Origin: Pegoplata infirma
Taxonomy: Eukaryota > Arthropoda > Insecta > Diptera > Anthomyiidae
Length of the DNA stretch: 64,000 nt
Assembly: GCA_963921195.1 (NCBI GenBank)
Contig: OY992539.1
Coordinates: 36,857,754 to 36,921,753, forward strand
Direction: 5' to 3'
Positions within the stretch are counted from its first letter, which is position 1. Each line of letters starts with the position of its first letter. This document shows positions 54,364 through 64,000 of this stretch, piece after piece. A program made the position numbers and the translations under genes. The notes beneath the pieces are model-generated. The model made no database searches, was not told the DNA's origin, and saw nothing but the letters and a program-made list of their open reading frames with translations.

Positions 54364-55856
54364 CTAACAACCACGTGAGTAATATTAATTTTCAATCACG
54401 CTCACTTCTGATCATGTGTGAATCACGCACAAATCTAATTACGTTCCCATCTCTAGTTTATATGCATATGCGCATAAAATTACTACTAGTAACAAGATTT
54501 ATGAATAATGCTTGAATTACAAGCGTTTCTGAAAAAATATAAAAATGCCCTATCACAAAACTTAGCATAACTCATTCATTTTTAAACCGATTGTTATGTT
54601 TTTTGGTGTTTTGGAAAGCTACTTTACTATACTTTTTTACAAAAAATTCAAAAAAATTGTTGAATGATGCACTTTCAACTTAGAGTGTAAAGAATATGAC
54701 AAATTTTTCAAAAAATACGTTTTTTTTTTACTTAAGCGATCGTAGCTCAGCCAATTCTTGATCGATTTTTAATATTTTTGTTTTGTTTGAAAGGTAAGAC
54801 CTATACCTTTAAAACAAATCCATAAAATCGAAAATCGGTTGCAAACTAACAAAGTAATAATTTTTTAAAATTGTAATTTAAGAATTTCCGTTTTCCAACA
54901 CATTTGCCAATAAAAAACGTACTTAACGAAGTGATCCAGAAAAACTATGAGTATATCAGTACTCTATGGACTCCAACCAACCCGAATTATCATATGAGAA
55001 CCCCTGCATATTTTTGGTGTAGCACAGTGTAATTAATAACAAAAAAATTAAAAATAAAAAAAAAATTTTTTTGGTTTGTATGGAAAAATGATTTTTTAGG
55101 CCCCGCTCTTTAAGGCCCCGTCGCGTAGGGAAGGCGTGGTCCTAGGGGCGTAAAATTTTTCCTGAGTTATTTTTAAGTCAAAAGGAAAAAAATGAGCGGG
55201 TACCGTCTCAAGATTTCCAACATTTCCAAAATAAGGGACACTCTAATAAATATATTATGTTATCTTATATTATTTTAATTAGTTCTATTGGTAAAGTTTT
55301 CTCCTTCTTTTTTATTGGTTGTTTAAATCCTTAATACATAAGTCTATAGATTTTCTCTTAATAAGATAAGTTTTAAGATTGTTGTAAAAAAAAAAAAAAT
55401 AATAAAAAATTAAAAAAATAATTTCATTTATTTATTCAGAACTTGTTCCATAATTGATTACATGGAACAGATATGTAGCCGTTAAAAATTCGCGGAATCC
55501 CTTCTTGTACCACTATATGCAACATATTCTAGAATAGATTCCGTAGAACAGATAAGTGTTTTAGTTTGGAGGAAAAGGATGTATTGCTTTCGTGACAATC
55601 TCAAACAAAAATCATCGATGATGCAATGCATAGTAGAATCGATTGCAGGGTAGTATATTTGATTCCACAACCTATTCTTTGGAATCGAACATTTTGCTGG
55701 GATGTTAATTATTTTAGAAAATTTTGTCCACAGTAAAAAAGAAATGTTGATGTTTGGTAAAACAAATAAATAATTACTGGGATGGTTTTCAATTGTTTAT
55801 TCACTGGTTTTAAGTGTGTTTTTTCATTTATTTTTGCCTACAAAATATTTTGAGTG

Positions 55857-56328
55857 TAAGATTTTTGCGTGAGTGAAAAAAACTTAAAATTTCACTGAAC
55901 TTTAAAATTTTGCTAAAAATTTTGAAAGATTTTTGAAATTCTGATTAATTTTTATTAAACAATAAAAATTGTTTTATTCGACCTTTAAAATATTATATTT
56001 TAAGGATGTTTATTCTGGCTTGAGGTCATTATTTTCAAAATAACATATTGTTGTAGTCCAATGGACTATCATATGTAAAAATGTTTTAAATATTTTTGTT
56101 GGTTATTGACAATCGTTGCCTTACTAGTATAGTACAATTTCTTCGTCTTTCTAATTCAATTCATAATTCATAAGAGTTTCGTGAGTATGAGTTAACGTGA
56201 GAGTGAGTGAAGCTTGTGTGAGTGAACGTTAGTGTGAGTTGTACTAAATATACTCACGTGATTTTGAGTGGGAGTAGAAAAAATATTATCGTGAGTGAAT
56301 GTGCGTGATTCAAAAATTCCTGTCAATA
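55857..56328. repeat. GTGAG-type repeats and decayed foldback arm
   Basis: 55857-55905 continues the split GTGAG element of 49300. 55990-56150 ('ttctggcttgaggtcattat', 'tagtacaatttcttcgtctt') resembles the foldback at 41298 in decayed form. 56160-56320 is another GTGAG-type stretch ('tactcacgtgattttgagtg'). Confidence 0.5.
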
Positions 56329-57240
56329 TTTTTATACCCTCCACTCTAGTGATAGAGGGTATGTATATATAAGTTTGTCGTTTCGTTTGTAACACATCGA
56401 AATATTGGTCTAGGACCCCATAAAGTATATATATTCATGATCCTTGATCGATTTTAAGTCGATCTAGCGATGTCCGTCCGTCCGTCTGTCTGTCAGTTCG
56501 TAGAAAACACGCTAACTTTTGAAAGACTTTACAGAGGCTACTGAAGTTTGGCATATATGTTGGACATTTACCTGGTCAGGTTGGTATTGCAATCCAGCCA
56601 AATCGCTCCATTGGTTCAAAAGTTATGAGCAAAAGAGTAAATTTCGGCAAGGGTTTTTCGCGAATTTACGAGATAAAAAACACGATAACTTTCGAAAGAC
56701 AATAATGAGACTGCTGAAACGTAGCGCGTATCTTTGTCGTTCCCCAGGTCTGTTTGGTATTGAATTTCAGCTTAAGCAGTACAGTGGTTCAAAAGTTAGT
56801 TTAAAAGTTTAGTTTTAAAGCAATGCTTTTTAAACTTGGTTAGTTTTAAAAGCATTGGTAACTTAAAAATTACACTCGAAAAAATTTTACACATAAAAAA
56901 AAATTTTACACCAAAAAAAAAAAATTTTACACTCAAAAAAAATTTAGTTTTTTTTTTTACAAAAATGTCAATATTTTGTGTACATACGTACGTACTCAGA
57001 ATACGTACGTACTCAGAAATATTTTTACAGTAAAAAAAAACATTAAACTCGAAAGAAGTTTTACACTCCAAAAATTTTTTTTTTTTAAATGACAAAAAAA
57101 GAGTTTTTTACTCAAAATAAAATATTTATAATCAAAACTGTTAATTTTTTTTCACGTTAAAAATGTACTATCCTTTAAAAAAGGCATTGTGGAGGGTATT
57201 CATAGATTCGGAAAAGTCGAATTTAACTTTTCTACGTGTT
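56329..57240 (-). mobile_element. INE-1-like element, inverted, complete
   Basis: Starts tttttataccctccactcta with the terminal hairpin, has (GTCY)n at about 56468-56497, and ends ttcggaaaagtcgaatttaa with acttttctacgtgt. Long subfamily, close to 26594-27447. The 97-codon frame at 56519 (+) is a read-through of conserved INE-1 blocks, mirrored by frames at 22694 and 23795, and is not a gene. Confidence 0.88.
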
Positions 57241-58084
57241 TTTTTATCAATTTTTTTTCGGGTCAGTCCTTCTGGTAGTTATCATACAAACCCTCCCGAT
57301 ATTCACATAATTCCCTCAAAATTTATGAAAATGGAAATATTTGATAAAAATTATAGTTTTTAGTTGTTAAACGTGTACTTTAGTAAAGGTCTTATGATAC
57401 TTGCTAGTTTTTGTATTTTTTATATTTTGGAGAACAGTGCAAATATATTTTTATAGGAAAACTGACTAAGTGTAAAGAGTATGACAATATCATGAAAAAA
57501 CTTCAAACGTCAAAAAATATACGTGTGTTATCGATAATTTTGCAGTGACTGTCAAAAAAATATAAAAATTTTCAACTTGAAATTGACATTTCAAGAATAA
57601 AATGTTAACAGTGTTGCCAATTTTATTAGTTTTTGCTCGAATGAAGCGGTTTTACATTTGTTTTGGGCGTTTTTTTTAGCTATTTTGTGCGAGTTATTTT
57701 GAAAATAAAAGTGGGCAATATTGTTTTTTTTTGTTTTGTTTTTATTTTATTGTATTTCTTGTTCTTTCTCGCATTTGTTGTTTCATTCGATCAATCCTAA
57801 AAAAATCCAATACAGAAACTAGCAAGTATCATACCACCTTAACCTAATCAAATCGGAATATATTTGGACCATTTTTGGACTCATTCCCCCATATACAAAT
57901 TTTGACCGATATTTAGTTAAATCGGTCTATTGACAAAAAAATAAACAAATTCCACTAAAATTTGATCTGTGTGTGATTTCTACACTAAATAATGATCTAG
58001 CAAAAGACAGATCCATACGGTCCATGTTTGGACTTGGGACCCATTTTCCGTAAAACACTGGTGTAGGGTATCATATGGTCGGTC
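57241..58084. other. AT-rich repeat-like flank of the 57395-57831 MITE
   Basis: Flanks such as 'cgggtcagtccttctggtag' on the left, and 'ggaccatttttggactcatt' and 'gtgtagggtatcatatggtc' on the right, look like parts of one older repeat split by the MITE. Its identity is not recognised. Confidence 0.4.
57395..57831. mobile_element. TA-flanked MITE, TGATACTTGCTAG ends
   Basis: The ends are TGATACTTGCTAGTTTTTGT and acagaaactagcaagtatca, with TA at 57393-57394 and 57832-57833. 437 bp, AT-rich, non-coding. The TIR is distinct from the CACTCAAAA and TGGGG families. Confidence 0.85.
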
Positions 58085-58390
58085 TTCATAAATATTTTTT
58101 TTCCTCAATATTTTTTTCATCAATATTTTTTTCATCAATATTTTTTTTATTAATTTTTTTTTTCATCAATATTTTTTTCATTAATATTTTTTTTTTCAAA
58201 AATTTTTTCCATTAATATTTTTTCACAAATTTTTATTTTTCATCACAATTTTTTTTTCATCAATATTTTTTTTTCACAAATTTTTATTTTTCATCAATAT
58301 TTATTTTTCATCAATATTTTTTTTCATCAATATTTTTTCCCATCAATATTTTTTTCCATCAATATTTTTTTTTTCATCAATATTTTTTTT
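58085..58390. repeat. Minisatellite, TTTTTTCATCAATAT units
   Basis: About 18 units of 14-17 bp (ttttttcatcaata), with variation mainly in T-run length and occasional cacaaattttta variants. Confidence 0.85.
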
Positions 58391-60418
58391 AAATAAAAAA
58401 TACAGTAAAGTTCAAATATTAGAGCATACGAGGAACTTGCCTAGCGCCAATTTTCATCAATTTTTCGCTAACACAATGAGGGTAAATTTTTTATGGCCAT
58501 ATTTCCTATTTATTGTGATATTTTTTATCGCATAAAAAGTCTTAGATTCTAACACATTTTTCGTGCAGAAATTTTTCATACAGAAATTTGCCTAACATTA
58601 AAAGTCTCAAATTCAGGTAAATTTTTCCTACATAAAAAATATCTGGTTCTAAGTAATTTTGCGTGTAGAAAAAGTCTAAGAATCTGTGATATTTTGCATA
58701 TGGAAAAATCTCTGATTCGGATAAAACTGATGTAACATTTCTTCATATTGATGAAATACTTAATTCATTAATATGAAGAAGTTTTATATTTTAGTTTAGG
58801 GTAAAAAGAGGTTAAACCGTTGTAACCATCTCATTTTCACCATATTAAAGTACCTGCATTTTAAATTTATTTTCAATTCTTAATAAAAAATTTAAATTCC
58901 AGGACATTCTTTTAGAGTCAATAAAAGGACTTCGCTTGTTTCTTATTTTACGAAAAATCACTATTATACCAAATTATACCCAAAAAATTTTCTTTTCTCT
59001 TTTTTCGTTGAAATTACGATTGAAAATTATGCAGCAGTACCAAAAACAAAAATTACAAAGTTAATACGTGCGTATATGATTAATGAACAAACGTACTGAC
59101 ACACATACATATTTTCAGCAAAACTATTAAAAGCAGAACAAGAATGAATTCAATTTACCCGTATTTGTGTAAACCGTTGTGTAATTTAACACCGGTTCCC
59201 CAGAGTTTTGTGCGTTTTATATATTTTTTTTATTCCAAATATATATATTTTTATTTTGCATATAAATTGTGTTGAATTGTAAGGAATAGGGTAAATATTT
59301 TCAAAAATTTTGTTCATACCTTTATAAGGAATTACATACACATGCTCACTAAAAATACATACAAAAATTGATGTCACGATGATGGCAACAAAAAAAAACG
59401 GGAAACACTTGATATTTTTCACACATCTTTACTTAACAAATGGTGACATCTTTTTAACATCAACATCAGCAACAACAATGACAACAACAAAATGTAGTAG
59501 AGGCAGCAGCAGCAGCAATATCATCAGTAATGGTAACAACAATATATCAAAATTTTCATCAGTAAGCAAATCATTTACAGACACATCTTTACATTTTCCC
59601 ATACAAACAAATATACATACATATTTATAGAATTACTTACCCCACTCTTTCACAAACACCCACCCACACTTACACATTCATTTATTCATTTATTTACAAA
59701 AAAAAAAAATTGTAAATGAATAAACATATAAGTTTATGCAGGGGTTTTCATATGCGTGTGTGTATGTGTTTGTCAGTATGAGTGTATTTTGTTTGATAAA
59801 TATGATTGACATTGTTATTTGAGATCAATCAATTTAAATATTTTTCTTCTTCTTTATTTTTGTTGTTTGTTCATTGTTGTAAATTCTCTTAATGCTGCTG
59901 TTGATTTTCGTATGTCACTTTGTATGTATTGATTCAACAAAGATTTCCATTTTTACTTTAAATTACTCTTCCATTCTTTGTGTAATAACCCACAAAATGT
60001 TTAATACATATTCATAATTTGGAAAGTTGAGAAAACTGTCATTTGTTGTCATACACAATACAAAAAAAAAAACTTTTGAAATGTGTGGCTCGTTTGTTTT
60101 TTTTTAATAATTTTAATCGCACATGTGTAATACTTGTTTTCATACAAATTTTTATTAAGTTGGAGAAAAGGTGATTTTTAAAACACATTTTTTTTAAAAT
60201 AATTTTTTGTCTGTTGAAATCACATTTTTAACAAAACTAGAAAGCCTCGGGCACTTATTTAAATTCCAAAATAGTAATCATGAGTCTAATATCCTTGTAT
60301 GTAAAAATGGGCCAATTCGGTTTATCAGATAAAAAGTTATAGCAAGAAGGCTAAAAGCTCCTCATTAGTTTGTAGTAAGTAAAATTTTTTAATAAAAACT
60401 AAACTAAACTCATATAAC
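58391..60418. other. AT-rich DNA; remnants and CAR-type simple repeat
   Basis: 58520-58720 carries decayed 35-bp satellite units ('agtcttagattctaacacat'). 59459-59545 is a cryptic CAA/CAG-type simple repeat. The 83-codon frame at 59379-59630 reads this repeat and is not credible. No gene seen. Confidence 0.5.
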
Positions 60419-60678
60419 TTAACCCTTAAATGCATGAGGTCAGCTCCCAATATGGAGACCGAGCTACCCGTATGTAAAATCGCTCGCTAAACACGAATTG
60501 GATATTAATTTTCCTGGAAAATGCACCAGTTTCCCGGAAAAGCGGAAAAGGGACAATTTCTGACGTGTACCATATATGGTACACTATGCATTCTATACAT
60601 ATCTTTAATACATAACAATTTGCTGGAAATATTTGTTTATTTATTAGAAATCAATGAAAAAATATAAAAATAAACTAA

Positions 60679-61328
60679 ACAAGTAAAAAAGTTAAATTCG
60701 GCCTTGCCGAATGTAGTGATACCCTCCACAATTTCAAAAAGATTATTGCAAACAACTTTATTTAAAAGGAAATTACTTTTGAAAAAAAAAAAAAAAAATT
60801 AAAAAAATTTCCGCGAAAAAAATTTTGGTAAAAAAAAAAAATCCGCGATTTTTTTCTTTTTTTGTCAAAAAATATGTTCGTACTTGTTTAAATACCATTT
60901 GGTGTTCAATTATGTTCACATATGTCAACCAGAAGCCGAATTAAAGCATTTTGTATTTTTCGGTTATGTTGAATGTACTGAAATTTATGAGGTATGCTTA
61001 CATTTTCGTTCATAACTTTTGAACCGCTGAACCGATATCGCTCAAATGCAATACCAAACTTCTCGGGAGAACTTCCAATATATATGTTAAGTTTCAGTCA
61101 TCTCTGTGCAATATTTTGTCCGCGAGAGCATTTTCCACAGACAGACGGACAGACGGACAGACGGACAGACGGACAGACGGACAGACGGACATCGCTAGAA
61201 TGTCTTAAAATCGATCGGGCATCATGAATATATATACTTTATGGGGTCCCAGACCGATATTTCGATGAGTTACAAACAGAATGACAAACTTATATATACC
61301 CTCTATCACTAAGTGGAGGGTATAAAAA
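60679..61328 (+). mobile_element. INE-1-like element, complete short type
   Basis: acaagtaaaaaagttaaatt, hairpin ttcggccttgccgaa, RGAC run at about 61136-61192, and terminal hairpin taccctc..gagggtataaaaa. Very close to the copy at 7010-7613. Inserted in the piggyBac-type shell. Confidence 0.9.
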
Positions 61329-61912
61329 TAATTGAAAATAAACTAAAAGTTCATAATATTAAAATTATTAGCAGATTCAAGCATAAATTTAATAAAAATG
61401 TTTCATTCTTAGTATGTTAATCGACTAAACAATTGGAGGGCTTACTGCAAGAACTCAATAAGCAACATTTTTTTTGTGTTTTTCGCCTTCTGCTGATGTT
61501 CAATTGACAGATTTTTGGCAGAAGCCTTGCTTTAACCCTTCGTACAAGTATATTGAGAATAAAAGTTCTGCAAAAGTTCTATTTTATACATTATTTTAAA
61601 AGTTTTAAGGCAACACCACCATAAAATGAATTGTTGCTTATCGAGTTTTTACAATAAGCCCTTCAATTAAAGTTTTCAGTTTTCTTCTCCTGTATAAATT
61701 ATGACTTTTTACCTAAAATCTGTTGTATTAAAATGTCCAAATATTTAATTCCCCTTTTTTGGTAATTTTGGAGATACTGTTACATAGAATGCTGAACTTT
61801 TGTAGAGCACAACTGCTTATCTATCAAAACCCGAGCCAGCCTAGAAATCATTTGAAATCGATTGTTAAGGGATTCACCTTACTTTGAATAACCGATAAGG
61901 ATTTTCAACATC

Positions 61913-62314
61913 ATGGTTTTTTATATGCAGGAACTCCCCAATTTTCTAAAGCCGTTTGATAGCCATTACATTACGGACTGCTTCCAATCCATTATGACCA
62001 TTTCAATAATCTCCCATCCAAGGAGTTTTGTGATAAGACATGTAATAAATAATTCAAATGTGTTATCCGAGTTTCAGGATATCGAAAAAGAAAATTTTCT
62101 TTTTCTTTTCAAATTTAGTGTAATGAATGGTAGCGGTAACTTTTTGTGCCATATACAGCATCTCAATGAAAAATATTTGAAACACTTGCTCTTTTTACAA
62201 TTTAGTGATTCCGAAAAACAAAATTTGCTCTTCGCACAACTGGAAGTTTTTTTTTCAACGTGCTCTCTCAAAATCATTAGAAGTTACGAAAACCACATCA
62301 AAATAACTTGCTAG
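61913..62314 (+). CDS. Unrecognised 133-codon frame, low confidence
   Basis: Frame begins MVFYMQELPNFLKPFDSHYI. It is richer in mixed residues than neighbouring low-complexity frames, with cysteines and a histidine at the centre (NFLCHIQHLN) and a hydrophobic-rich C-terminal half. I recognise no domain and no piggyBac DDD motif. It sits between INE-1 and the LINE pseudogene inside the TTAA-flanked shell, so it could be a remnant of the shell's own gene, a host fragment or chance. Confidence 0.2.
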   Translation: MVFYMQELPNFLKPFDSHYITDCFQSIMTISIISHPRSFVIRHVINNSNVLSEFQDIEKENFLFLFKFSVMNGSGNFLCHIQHLNEKYLKHLLFLQFSDSEKQNLLFAQLEVFFSTCSLKIIRSYENHIKITC

Positions 62315-62349
62315 CAAAATCTACGGCTTTGTTCCGCGACGGAGACTAA

Positions 62350-62726
62350 TCAGAAATGGGCAAATGGATGGACGTGTGAAACAAGAGGACGGATTAGGCC
62401 TTCTCTTAATTAGAAGCGTACAAGTGAGATGATATCGATTCCAGGAGGAGGGATTTCGATGGTGGTTGCTATAATTACCAGACATTGTCTTATAGGGAAG
62501 AACAGTTGAATGTGCCGTCAGATGACTTTTGCCGGAGTTGAATAGATGAAGAGGAGTTGGAAACTATCGAACACTTCATCTGCCATTCCCGGCACTTTCT
62601 GGTCAGAGAGTTGCTTCACTGGTATCTAGGGAACTGCACGATATTTCTGATTTGACGGATGTCAAAATTCAATATCTTAGGAGTTTCATAAGAATCACAA
62701 ATTGGTTTAACGACAAGGAAAAGTAG
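62350..62726 (+). pseudogene. C-terminal end of a Jockey-like non-LTR retrotransposon ORF2
   Basis: Broken coding sequence from the end of a LINE polyprotein (RNase H and downstream zinc-binding tail). Three frames are needed: ITRHCLIGKN (62474 on); then DDFCRS, a stop at 62539-62541, and IDEEELETIEHFICHS through about 62652; then DLTDVKIQYLRSFIRITNWF, ending in TAG at 62724-62726. The C..C-EEEE-TIEHF-C pattern and the FIRITNWF ending are typical of Jockey-clade elements, and the following 'gtggtatcacaacggact' resembles their 3' UTR. Non-functional. Confidence 0.75.
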
Positions 62727-63433
62727 GGGAACCTATTACAGTACCGTGGTATCACAACGGACTTCAGCAGCGGATTCCAGCAACTTCAAAATCTGATACG
62801 TCCAACTTGTCAAAGCAAAAAAATTTTTCGTCGGAAATTTCCACTTAATCCATACTGATGTAATCGGTTTAGGGTGGATTTCCTACACGTTGTGGTATTT
62901 GAGAGTTATCAATCAATTCAACCGACACATTCTCTAATCCAACATCGGTCCATTATATATCATTAGCCCATTCTATATCATCAATTTGACTAGAAAATAC
63001 TTAAAGAATGGCATATATTCAACACATAATAAACATGTGGAAATGCATGGTGTACCAAATATGGTACATAGGAAAATAGGGGATAAATCTGTTCCAGAAT
63101 ATACAATTTTATTAAAACTGATTATAATAAGCTAAAATAAAGTCCAATGTATTCACCAATATTCATTTCATCACGATTAATAAATATTATTAACTACTTT
63201 TTCACTATTGAAAGTCACATTTGGAAATTTGTTCAAAACGTACATTTGACCACTTTGACAGCTTACAGGTAATTTAATTAAATCGTAGGATAGCTGAAAC
63301 GGAATTTTTATAAAAGGATATAGTTTCAACTTCAATTTAAAGCGTTTAAAAACATGATTCTGTTAATTGTGTTCGACTATCATATAATTAAAGACATGTA
63401 CCATACATGGTACGCTATGCATTTAAGGGTTAA

Positions 63434-63556
63434 ACTTTGTGCGCTTATGAATATGGAAAACAAATTGAAAATCGGTGAATTGTGCATACAAACATATTTT
63501 TTTTTTAATTTTTCAAAGATCCAAAACTTTGATCTGCCTTGTCTTCAAGCGATCTA
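63434..63556. repeat. Satellite backbone trace, inverted
   Basis: 'caaagatccaaaactttgat' is the complement of the 'gatcaaagttttggattttt' signature of the family at 7614-8360. Confidence 0.45.
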
Positions 63557-63559
63557 ATC

Positions 63560-64000
63560 AATACTAAGACGAAGTCTTATACTAAGACAATGTCCTATAC
63601 AAAGACAAAGTTTTATACTAACACAAAGTCTTATACTAAGACATAGTCTAATAAAGTTTATACTAAGACAAATTCTTATACTAAAACAAAGTGATTTACT
63701 TAGACAAAGTTTTATTCTAAAAAAAGTCTTTTACTAAGGCAAAGTCTTATACTACGACAAAGTCTTGTACTAAGAAAAAGTCTTATACTAAGACAAAGGC
63801 TTATACTAAGACAAAATCTTATACTAAGACACAGTCTTATACTAAGACAAAGTCTTATACTAAGACAAAGTCTTATACTAAGACAAAGTCTTATACTAAG
63901 ACAAAGTCTTATACTAAGACACAGTCTTATATTAAGACAAAGTCTCATACTTAGACAAAGTTTTATACTAAGACAAGGTGTTATACTAAGACAAAGTTTT
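63560..64000. repeat. 18-bp palindromic satellite, runs off the window
   Basis: About 24 units of aaagtcttatactaagac. The inner GTCTTATACTAAGAC is nearly self-complementary. Units are most uniform at about 63830-63920. The 78-codon frame on the minus strand (repeating LCLSIR) is the translation of this repeat, not a gene. Confidence 0.9.

Larger units (their letters stand above)
51463..55245. mobile_element. Long-TIR foldback element, 8-bp TSD
   Basis: The ends are TAGAGTGTCCCTTATTTTGG and aaaataagggacactcta. The duplication ATAAATAT is exact at 51455-51462 and 55246-55253. The arms run 51463-53075 and 53698-55245. Without later insertions each is about 930 bp, and they are nearly identical, around a loop of about 620 bp. 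The left arm carries an inner foldback (51680-52355) and the right arm a hAT MITE (53746-54363). The 8-bp TSD and TAGAG start suggest hAT; P-type (Galileo-like) foldbacks are another possibility. No transposase. Confidence 0.88.
50000..55701 (-). mobile_element. CCCAGC-ended element, inverted copy, with nested foldback
   Basis: The ends are CCCAGCAAAATATTTTGGAA and cgaacattttgctggg. The uninterrupted MITE at 2390-2402 ('tgtttaatgttatttatttt') gives the empty site and shows that only AT is duplicated. Its unique parts match 43239-46120 in reverse, including the sequence around 50205-50500. It carries a shorter 35-bp satellite (50575-51450) and is split by the foldback at 51463-55245. Confidence 0.85.
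49397..55856 (+). mobile_element. TA-family MITE (1741-2553 type), split by nested elements
   Basis: Bases 49397-49999 ('gtagtttatttaaaaaagtt', 'catttgtttgatgttcagtt', tRNA-like block) and 55702-55856 ('gggatggttttcaattgttt', 'cctacaaaatattttgagtg') together match the element at 1741-2553. The left TIR is truncated; the right TIR is intact and followed by TA. A CCCAGC-ended element fills 50000-55701. Confidence 0.85.
60423..63429. mobile_element. piggyBac-type element shell, TTAA target
   Basis: The ends are CCCTTAAATGCATGAGG and cgctatgcatttaaggg. The target TTAA is exact at 60419-60422 and 63430-63433, as for piggyBac. The palindrome GTACCATATATGGTAC (about 60578) and variants (about 63049, 63400) lie near both ends, as subterminal repeats. 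The 3007-bp interior holds an INE-1 copy (60679-61328) and a LINE pseudogene (62350-62726). No transposase motif was recognised, so this is a non-autonomous shell or a gutted copy. Confidence 0.75.

Noticed and set aside
59379..59630. 83-codon Ser/Thr/Asn-rich frame
   Set aside because: It reads a CAA/CAG-type simple repeat; no domain or conserved feature.
63712..63948. 78-codon minus-strand frame of repeated LCLSIR
   Set aside because: It is the translation of the 18-bp satellite (a multiple of three); no non-repeat coding sequence.

Overview
The window is AT-rich, transposon-saturated, non-coding DNA from an insect, most likely a calyptrate fly (house-fly, stable-fly or blow-fly type). The main clue is about eighteen copies of an INE-1/DINE-1-like element, the Helentron-derived repeat of flies. 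Each is recognised by a TTCGG..CCGAA hairpin at one end, an internal (RGAC)n = (GTCY)n microsatellite, the block 'actttatggggtcctagacc', and a terminal 'taccctc..gagggtataaaa' hairpin. No intact host gene was found. The only long open frame (30650-31762, minus strand) is the integrase end of a deleted Ty3/gypsy-type retrotransposon. Species identity is inference.

Layout. 0-7 kb: an INE-1 copy split by a hAT-type MITE and by a TA-flanked MITE carrying a tRNA-like sequence, with an inverted sister of that MITE beside it, then more INE-1 copies. 7-17.7 kb: a degenerate satellite backbone (period about 365 bp, marked by GATATCTCGAAAACCG) broken by INE-1 copies, TA-flanked MITEs (one with a 384-bp palindrome and a tRNA-like sequence followed by a long T run), a MITE with a 23-bp perfect TIR, INE-1 inside INE-1, and a tRNA-derived SINE with 11-bp target duplications. 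17.7-27.5 kb: a MITE containing INE-1, a 126-bp hairpin MITE, a triple INE-1 nest with a second hAT MITE, a foldback element and two opposed INE-1 copies. 27.5-30 kb: featureless AT-rich DNA. 30-34.6 kb: the gypsy derivative, a palindromic TGGGG-ended element, a CCCAGC-ended element and a 111-bp hairpin MITE. 36.6-46.5 kb: an INE-1 variant split by a putative 8.9-kb TGGGG-ended element that itself holds a TTA-flanked element, two foldbacks and a CCCAGC-ended element carrying about 2 kb of a 35-bp palindromic satellite. 48.4-55.9 kb: a five-level nest of elements. 56-60.4 kb: inverted INE-1, a TA MITE, a minisatellite and AT-rich DNA. 60.4-63.4 kb: a TTAA-flanked piggyBac-type shell containing INE-1 and a Jockey-like pseudogene. 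63.5-64 kb: an 18-bp palindromic satellite running off the edge.

The elements do not form a pathway. Their nesting gives a relative chronology, and several target duplications can be read exactly, some against an uninterrupted copy in the same window. The most unusual signals are the palindromic satellites, tRNA-like sequences inside TA-flanked MITEs, and two different hAT MITEs inserted at the same position of INE-1.
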